Below are positions 16,081 to 20,980 of a stretch of DNA of 20,980 bases, piece by piece. The notes under the pieces were generated by a model that was not told the DNA's origin, did no database searches, and saw only the letters and a program-made list of their open reading frames with translations. Within the stretch, counting starts at the first letter, position 1. Each line of letters starts with the position of its first letter. Made by a program: the position numbers and the translations under genes. The DNA is from an uncultured Lacticaseibacillus sp. (lineage in GTDB: Bacteria > Bacillota > Bacilli > Lactobacillales > Lactobacillaceae), in contig CAKQZO010000014.1 of assembly GCA_934293835.1 (NCBI GenBank), forward strand, positions 1 through 20,980, in the 5' to 3' direction.

Positions 16081-16108
16081 GGGCTGTGGCAAAACGCCAC
16101 GGCCTTTT
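16081..16108 (+). terminator. Intrinsic terminator after the exporter gene
   Basis: GGGCTGTGGC (16081-16090) and GCCACGGCC (16096-16104) pair around AAAAC and are followed by TTTT. The stem can extend outward through GGACA (16068-16072) with TGTCC (16113-16117), which overlaps the stop codon. The core resembles the GGGGCTGTGAC hairpin at 18733. The following 150 bases to the next promoter show no supported gene. Confidence 0.85.
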
Positions 16109-16256
16109 CCTATGTCCGAGTATTAGGCTACGGGCTAGTACGGGCGACTTCGGCTGGTATGGTGAATTTGGCGGTGACGATCAATTGGAGTGCCGGGGTC
16201 GAAGCGGCAGAGGCGCAGGCTCCCGCGCGCTGAACGCGGTAGCATGTTGAAGCGCG

Positions 16257-16285
16257 TTGACGAGGCCAAGGTTTTCAATTAAAGT
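16257..16285 (+). promoter_or_regulatory. Promoter of the NADH oxidase gene
   Basis: TTGACG (16257-16262) and TAAAGT (16280-16285) are 17 bases apart, close to consensus for the housekeeping sigma factor. The start codon lies 27 bases downstream of the -10 box. Confidence 0.6.
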
Positions 16286-16312
16286 AGACAATAGTTTGGG
16301 GGCGGTTACATT

Positions 16313-17707
16313 ATGGAAATTGCGATTATTGGGTGTACCCATGCCGGCACAGCCGCGGCGCAAGCAATCATGGCGGCGTATCCAGAACATCACGTGACGA
16401 TCTTCGAGCGGCATGATGAGATCAGCTTCTTGGCGTGCGGGGTCGCGTTGTACCTTGATGGGACGGTCAATGACCTGAAGCATCTGCATTATCAGACCCC
16501 GCAAGCCTTGCGTGCTCAAGGCGCGACCGTCTGGCTACACCACGATGTGACGCGGGTCGATATCGCCGCGCATCTGATCGCGGCGCGCGATATGGTGTCT
16601 GGTAAGCCCCAACAGCTGCACTACGATAAGTTGATCATCGCTACCGGCGCCCGGCACAGTCTGCCACCGATGACTGGGGCGGACCGTTCGCGGGTTTTGT
16701 TTTGCAAGGACATGCAAGAAGCCGAAGCCATTCAACAGACGGCGACAGACGCGCAAACCGTTGCTTTGGTCGGTGGGGGTTATGTCGGCGTTGAACTAGC
16801 GGAAAGTTATGCGCAAACCGGGCACCTGGTCACGATCTATGAGGCAGGCGACCAGTTGTTGCGCAATTATTTGGATGCCGCAGGTGCGGGGATCGTCATG
16901 GCGCGCCTGGCCGATCACGGGGTGGTGGTGAATTTGCGCGACCCGGTGCGCGTCTTCAGCGATGCCCCAGGCCAAATCGGCGTGCGGGCTCGTAGTGGCG
17001 AAGCTGCGTTTGACCTTGCCGTCGCAACCACTGGTTTCACGCCGGCGACCGGGTTGGTGGCGACGCAGTTGACGTGTGATCGACACGGTGCTTTGGTATG
17101 TGACGAATACGGGCGCACCTCAGACGCAGACGTTTATGCGGCAGGGGACTGCCGGACGAGTCTGATCAATCCGACTGGCGCGACCGGGTATGTGCCACTG
17201 GCCAGCGGCGCGATTCACCAAGGCGGCTTGGTGGGCCTGAACGCGTGTGGCGCGGCCCAGCTTGATTACGGCACTCAGGCCACCAGTGCCATCAGTGTGT
17301 TTGGGTTGTGTGTGGCGACGACAGGGGTGACCTTGGCGCATGCGCAGCGCGTCGTGGGCTTGCGGCCGCAGGCGGTGACTTTCCGCGGCACCTGGCGTCC
17401 GGCGTTTATGCCCAGAACCGCTGCGCTGACCATCACGCTGGTGTATGACCGGTTGACTCGGCGAATTCTGGGCGCGCAACTCTTTTGCGAACACGAGGTC
17501 GCCCAAAGCGCCAACGCGCTGTCGATCGCGATTCAAAATAACAATACGATCGATGATTTGGCCGTTGTTGACATGCTATTTTCGCCACATTACAACGAGC
17601 CGAATAACTACCTCAATCAGGTGGCGCAACTGGCTGTTGCCCAAGAACGCCCCACCGGCCAACCACCGCGCTTCACGGCGTTAGGCGCTGCGGGGCGCCG
17701 ATCGTGA
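16313..17707 (+). CDS. nox: FAD-dependent NADH oxidase (water-forming type)
   Basis: The 464-residue flavoprotein follows the NADH oxidase/peroxidase branch of the disulfide reductase family. The N-terminal FAD motif IIGCTHAGTAAA carries H10, and SFLACG carries the redox-active C42, the pair known from enterococcal NADH peroxidase and Nox. The NADH-binding motif GGGYVGVELAES is at 154-165 with an acidic E177 at the end of the next strand, fitting NADH. A second FAD motif, DVYAAGDC, is near 280, and the C-terminal dimer domain ends with the family pattern NNYLNQVAQLA. It should reduce O2 to water in the cytoplasm, regenerating NAD+ and removing oxygen. A peroxidase or CoA-disulfide reductase function cannot be excluded by eye. 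GGGGG at 16298-16302 serves as ribosome binding site, about ten bases upstream. A good promoter precedes it and no clear terminator follows. Confidence 0.9.
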   Translation: MEIAIIGCTHAGTAAAQAIMAAYPEHHVTIFERHDEISFLACGVALYLDGTVNDLKHLHYQTPQALRAQGATVWLHHDVTRVDIAAHLIAARDMVSGKPQQLHYDKLIIATGARHSLPPMTGADRSRVLFCKDMQEAEAIQQTATDAQTVALVGGGYVGVELAESYAQTGHLVTIYEAGDQLLRNYLDAAGAGIVMARLADHGVVVNLRDPVRVFSDAPGQIGVRARSGEAAFDLAVATTGFTPATGLVATQLTCDRHGALVCDEYGRTSDADVYAAGDCRTSLINPTGATGYVPLASGAIHQGGLVGLNACGAAQLDYGTQATSAISVFGLCVATTGVTLAHAQRVVGLRPQAVTFRGTWRPAFMPRTAALTITLVYDRLTRRILGAQLFCEHEVAQSANALSIAIQNNNTIDDLAVVDMLFSPHYNEPNNYLNQVAQLAVAQERPTGQPPRFTALGAAGRRS

Positions 17708-17760
17708 GTTTGCCCACAAAATGTAACAGGACCGTCATCAGTTGATTCTGTCGGGGTGGG

Positions 17761-17766
17761 TATAAT
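17761..17766 (+). promoter_or_regulatory. Candidate -10 box of the metallophosphoesterase gene
   Basis: A perfect TATAAT lies 21 bases before the start codon in the 80-base gap after the NADH oxidase gene. No good -35 sits at 16-18 bases; TTGATT at 17742 is only 13 bases away. The leader would be about 15 bases and contains GGGGG at 17776-17780. Confidence 0.45.
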
Positions 17767-17787
17767 CAGCGTAGTGGGGGTAGGCCG

Positions 17788-18573
17788 ATGACAACGATGA
17801 TTGCGGTGAGCGATATTCACGGACAAATGACGGTATTCTCGCGACTTGATGCTGTTCAGGCGCGTTATCCAGGCGCGATCACGGTGTTTGTTGGGGATTA
17901 TATCGATGGCCATCAAACCGGCTTTGCAGTGCTAGAAGAGATTCGCCGGCGCTGGCTAGCAGATGCCGAGCATACGGTCGTATTGCGCGGCAATCACGAG
18001 CAGATGATGCTGGATTATTTCCGCAACGCGGCCTTAGATAATTGGTTGAATAACGGCGGGAAGGCCACTTTGGCTGAGGCGGTGCGCCAGCATTATGGCC
18101 ACGCCGCAGGCACCGGCACCAACCGCAAGCTCGTATGCACGGCGTATTCAGGTTTGTTGGCGCTGGTGCGGGAGCTGCCTTTGGAATACCGGTGCGAGCA
18201 TCTGTGGTTCGTGCATGCCGGGGTGGATCTCACTCGGCCCGAGCAGGCGAGTACGGACACCAAGCTGTGGGCGCGGGAGGCGTATTGGTACGGTGGCCAG
18301 GCGGCGCCGATCTTCGCCAGCAATCCGCTGGCCGCAACGATCGTCACTGGCCACACGCCGACCGGATACATCGAAGGCCGCTATCGAGACAATTTCAAGC
18401 CGGCGAAGTTGCTGACGCCTGAGTGCCATCCGGTGTTTGCGCTTCGCTATCCCGGAGAGTATGCGCGGGTGTTCATCGACGGCGGCAATCACGGTGGTGA
18501 TGAGGAACGGCTGGGCAATGTCGTCGTGTTAGACAGTACCTCTGGGGAACTGATTGAGACAATTGAAGATTAG
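17788..18573 (+). CDS. Calcineurin-like metallophosphoesterase
   Basis: The 261-residue cytoplasmic protein has the metal-binding motifs of the calcineurin-like fold in order: SDIHG (D9, H11), GDYIDG (D37, D40), RGNHE (N69, H70), VHAG (H143) and GHTPT (H189). All expected ligands for a two-metal centre are present. It resembles bacterial PrpA/PrpB and symmetrical Ap4A hydrolase-type enzymes. The second motif reads GDYIDG rather than GDxxDRG, so the phosphate-binding arginine of true PPP serine/threonine phosphatases is replaced by Gly. Substrate could be phosphoprotein, a dinucleotide or another phosphoester; this cannot be decided here. The gene lies 80 bases after the NADH oxidase gene in the same direction with a candidate -10 of its own. 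The nested palindromic element and terminator at 18587-18761 end the unit. Confidence 0.88.
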   Translation: MTTMIAVSDIHGQMTVFSRLDAVQARYPGAITVFVGDYIDGHQTGFAVLEEIRRRWLADAEHTVVLRGNHEQMMLDYFRNAALDNWLNNGGKATLAEAVRQHYGHAAGTGTNRKLVCTAYSGLLALVRELPLEYRCEHLWFVHAGVDLTRPEQASTDTKLWAREAYWYGGQAAPIFASNPLAATIVTGHTPTGYIEGRYRDNFKPAKLLTPECHPVFALRYPGEYARVFIDGGNHGGDEERLGNVVVLDSTSGELIETIED

Positions 18574-18586
18574 GCTCTCGAAGTAC

Positions 18587-18761
18587 GGGGCTGTGACAAA
18601 AGGCGGTTTTGGTACCGACGGATAGCCTAAGCAGACGCTGGGTCCGAACTTTGGACCTAGTGTGGTGCTTCTATCTACTCGGTACCGGCCTTTTGGAACG
18701 TAACATCAGCGGAATATTCGGGTACAAAAACAGGGGCTGTGACTTTTGTCACAGCCCCTTT
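18587..18761. repeat. Nested palindromic element (possible MITE-like or structured RNA)
   Basis: The core 18598-18694 folds into one long imperfect hairpin. AAAAGGC (18598-18604) pairs with GCCTTTT (18688-18694), GGTACCGA (18611-18618) with TCGGTACC (18679-18686), GATAG (18621-18625) with CTATC (18671-18675), AAGCA (18629-18633) with TGCTT (18666-18670), and GGTCC (18641-18645) with GGACC (18653-18657). GGGGCTGTGAC occurs at 18587-18597 and again at 18733-18743, and its complement once at 18748-18758. The outer copy plus AAAAGGC would match GCCTTTTG joined directly to TCACAGCCCC, as if 52 bases had been inserted near the right end. It lies between genes and codes for nothing evident. Confidence 0.75.
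18733..18761 (+). terminator. Intrinsic terminator within the palindromic element
   Basis: GGGGCTGTGAC (18733-18743) and GTCACAGCCCC (18748-18758) form a perfect 11-bp stem with a TTTT loop, followed by TTTGTT. The T-run is short, so termination may be incomplete. It would end transcripts of the metallophosphoesterase gene 160 bases upstream. The remaining gap 18762-18938 is AT-rich and shows only weak promoter-like patches. Confidence 0.75.
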
Positions 18762-18938
18762 GTTGTCTAGTGATTGGCTAAATCTTACCTATCAAACAAT
18801 TCAAAGATGAATAATTGTGACGATCTGACCACTTTACTATGTATTTATGTCTAAATGGGTGTACACTAAACTGGAAGTGAGTAGTCACTATCTAATTCTT
18901 TGATTTTGGATACGGATTTGAAATTTTGAGGTGAGAGC

Positions 18939-20980
18939 ATGCAAGAAGAAACACTGTATGGTGGCATCGATGTGGGGAGTACAACGGTTAAGCTCGTTGT
19001 TATGGATGCTGATCATCACACGCGGTTTGCACGGTATGAACGACATTTTTCTGATGTCAAGGCGGCAAGCAAGCGGGTGCTGGACGAGGCGATTCAAGAG
19101 CTTGGCCCGAACACCCACTTGGCCTGCACCATCACAGGGTCTGGCGGCATGGGGTTGGCGAACCTCTTACAACTGAAGTTTGTTCAAGAAGTGATTGCCT
19201 GCACCAAGACGGTTGAGGAATTGATTCCACAAACTGATGTTGCCATCGAGTTAGGTGGCGAGGATGCGAAGATCACGTTCTTCGGTGCGTCGCTGGAACA
19301 GCGGATGAATGGCTCGTGTGCCGGTGGGACAGGGGCGTTCATCGATCAGATGGCGCTGCTGTTGAACACCGATGCTGACGGGCTCAACGAGCTGGCTAAG
19401 GATGCCAAAACGATGTATCCGATCGCCAGCCGGTGTGGGGTGTTTGCCAAGACCGATGTGCAGCCTCTGATCAACGATGGGGCGCACAAAGAGGATATCG
19501 CGGCATCGATCTTCCAGGCGGTGGTCAACCAGACGATCTCAGGGTTGGCGGCCGGCCACAAGATTCGTGGCAATGTCGCCTTTTTAGGCGGGCCACTGTA
19601 CTTCATGGATCAGTTGCGTGCCCGGTTCATCGACACGCTGCACCTCGAACCTGAACAAGTCATTTTCCCAGAAGATCCGCAGCTGTTCGTTGCCAAAGGC
19701 GCGGCTTTGTACGCGAATGATCAGCCGCAGACGACGCTGGTGGCCTTAGAAGACAAGCTGGAACACGGCGATGACTCGGGGATGCATCCGGCGCATTCGC
19801 TGGAGCCGTTGTTCCAAGATGATGACGAACTCCAAGAATTCCGCAAGCGCCACGCGCTGGCCAAGGTGGAAGACCGCGACCTCGCCAGTTATCGCGGGGT
19901 GGCGTTCTTAGGCATCGACGCGGGCTCGACCACGACCAAGGTGGCCTTGATGTCTGATGACAACAAGTTGTTGTACACCTATTACGACAGCAACGATGGT
20001 GACCCACTGGAGAAGACTAAACAGATCTTGCGCGACATGCACGCCCATATGCCAGAAGGCGTGACGATCGGCAAGACGGCCGTGACCGGCTATGGGGAGC
20101 ATCTGATCAAGAATGCCTTGATGGTCGATATCGGCGAAGTCGAAACCGTCGCGCATTACCGCGCGGCCCATTACTTCCAGCCCAACGTTGACTTCATCTT
20201 GGACATCGGTGGCCAAGACATGAAGGCGATGACGATCAAGAACGATGCGTTGTCCACGATTCGTCTGAACGAAGCTTGTTCTAGCGGCTGCGGGAGTTTC
20301 TTAGAGACCTTCGCCACTGGCTTGAATTACGATATCAAAGACTTCGCCCAGGCCGCATTGCTGGCCAAGCACCCCAGCGATCTCGGGTCGCGGTGCACGG
20401 TGTTCATGAACTCCAAGGTCAAGCAGGTGCAAAAAGAAGGCGCCAGCATCGGTGATATCGCCGCAGGGCTTTCTGTCTCCATCATCAAGAACGCCTTATT
20501 CAAAGTGATCAAGATGCGCAAGGCCGAAGACATGGGCCATCACATCGTCTGCCAAGGCGGGACGTTTTATAACGAAGCCGTCTTGCGAGCCTTCGAGAAA
20601 ATCGCCGGCGTTGAGGTCGTGCGGCCGAATATCGCCGGGCTGATGGGGGCGTATGGCGCCGCTTTGATCGCCGAAGATGCGTATGCAGAAGGCGACCAGA
20701 CGACCTTGTTGTCTGTCGATCAGTTCGACAAGCTGAGCTTCACCAAGGAATACATGCACTGTGGCGGTTGCGAGAATAACTGTGCCTTGACGATCACCGT
20801 CTTCAACGATGGGCGCCGCTTCGTCACCGGGAACCGGTGTGAAAAAGGCGAGGCTCGCGGCCTGCGCCAGCACCTCAAGAAGGAAAACGGCAAGATCAAT
20901 CTGGTTGAAGAGAAGTACAAGTTGTTGTTTTCTTACCGGCCACTGCGCAAGAAGCTTGCGACGCGCGGGACGATCGGGAT
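18939..20980 (+). CDS. Giant tandem acyl-CoA dehydratase activase (BadF/BadG/HgdC type), N-terminal part; continues past window
   Basis: The frame is open from ATG 18939 to the window end, giving 680 residues of a longer protein. Two ASKHA-fold ATPase domains are fused. The first (about 7-275) has GGIDVGSTTVKLVV, ELGGEDAKI, C127 in GSCAGGTGAF and C166 in SRCGVF. The second (about 325-590) has GIDAGSTTTKVALM, DIGGQDMKAM, C447 in EACSSGCGSF and C486 in SRCTVF. C127 and C166 coincide with the [4Fe-4S] ligands of the 2-hydroxyglutaryl-CoA dehydratase activator HgdC, and the second pair keeps the same 39-residue spacing. CGGCENNC (608-615) after the second domain may bind another metal. The family uses ATP to drive one electron into a dehydratase; giant versions continue into DUF2229 and HgdB-like parts. 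The partner and substrate in lactobacilli are unknown. AGGTGAG at 18929-18935 supports the start. Confidence 0.88.
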   Translation, partial: MQEETLYGGIDVGSTTVKLVVMDADHHTRFARYERHFSDVKAASKRVLDEAIQELGPNTHLACTITGSGGMGLANLLQLKFVQEVIACTKTVEELIPQTDVAIELGGEDAKITFFGASLEQRMNGSCAGGTGAFIDQMALLLNTDADGLNELAKDAKTMYPIASRCGVFAKTDVQPLINDGAHKEDIAASIFQAVVNQTISGLAAGHKIRGNVAFLGGPLYFMDQLRARFIDTLHLEPEQVIFPEDPQLFVAKGAALYANDQPQTTLVALEDKLEHGDDSGMHPAHSLEPLFQDDDELQEFRKRHALAKVEDRDLASYRGVAFLGIDAGSTTTKVALMSDDNKLLYTYYDSNDGDPLEKTKQILRDMHAHMPEGVTIGKTAVTGYGEHLIKNALMVDIGEVETVAHYRAAHYFQPNVDFILDIGGQDMKAMTIKNDALSTIRLNEACSSGCGSFLETFATGLNYDIKDFAQAALLAKHPSDLGSRCTVFMNSKVKQVQKEGASIGDIAAGLSVSIIKNALFKVIKMRKAEDMGHHIVCQGGTFYNEAVLRAFEKIAGVEVVRPNIAGLMGAYGAALIAEDAYAEGDQTTLLSVDQFDKLSFTKEYMHCGGCENNCALTITVFNDGRRFVTGNRCEKGEARGLRQHLKKENGKINLVEEKYKLLFSYRPLRKKLATRGTIG

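Noticed and set aside
16159..16233. 24-codon plus-strand frame between the exporter and the NADH oxidase gene
   Set aside because: No ribosome binding site or hallmark; could be a coding remnant, but there is nothing to support a gene.
15669..16250. Plus-strand frame overlapping the end of the ThrE-type gene
   Set aside because: Arg/Gly-rich out-of-frame product with no motif; it runs through the exporter gene and its terminator.
18607..18622. TGGTACCG resembling the T-box antiterminator core
   Set aside because: The next bases (ACGG) do not fit, the sequence is one arm of a symmetric hairpin with CGGTACCG, and no stem I or specifier structure is seen.

Overview
The window looks like chromosome of a lactic acid bacterium of the family Lactobacillaceae. 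The evidence is a KxYKxGKxW signal peptide on a giant LPxTG mucus-binding-type surface protein, a water-forming NADH oxidase, purine-rich (often GGGGG) ribosome binding sites and Rho-independent terminators. Most of the window is GC-rich; positions 1 to about 1220 are visibly AT-richer. The genus cannot be settled from sequence reading alone.

Layout. (1) 1-1071: the 3' end of a bacteriocin-associated membrane protein gene and its ABC ATPase, a likely peptide export or immunity pair, in AT-rich DNA. (2) 1253-3064: a divergent unit with a MerR-family regulator plus a small membrane protein on the minus strand and a short-chain dehydrogenase on the plus strand, sharing a perfect 16-bp palindrome in a MerR-type promoter with a 19-bp spacer. 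(3) 3065-4747: a gene-poor stretch of apparently decayed coding DNA, then a leader with a strong intrinsic terminator ahead of a Mef-like MFS efflux pump. (4) 5018-5875: a secreted or membrane-tethered protein with a long Pro/Ala/Ser/Lys linker and a C-terminal compact sortase-like domain that keeps His, Cys and Arg. (5) 6193-14553: a 2786-residue wall-anchored adhesin with low-complexity N-terminus, large beta-rich centre, several MucBP/Mub-like modules, nine 30-32-residue repeats and LPETG anchor. (6) 14722-16068: a single-chain ThrE-type threonine/serine exporter. (7) 16313-18573: NADH oxidase and a metallophosphoesterase. (8) 18587-18761: a nested palindromic element ending in a terminator. 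(9) 18939 to the window end: the N-terminal part of a giant tandem activator of 2-hydroxyacyl-CoA dehydratase type, with two ASKHA ATPase domains in one chain.

Most genes appear to be single-gene transcription units, because terminators separate many of them and promoter-like sequences precede several. The surface-protein pair (4 and 5) fits one theme, cell-wall display and adhesion, although a perfect terminator lies between them. Nothing in the window is clearly a new multi-gene system. The items most worth a second look are the sortase-like protein next to the adhesin, the fused double activase, the nested palindrome at 18587-18761, and the possible attenuator ahead of the MFS pump.
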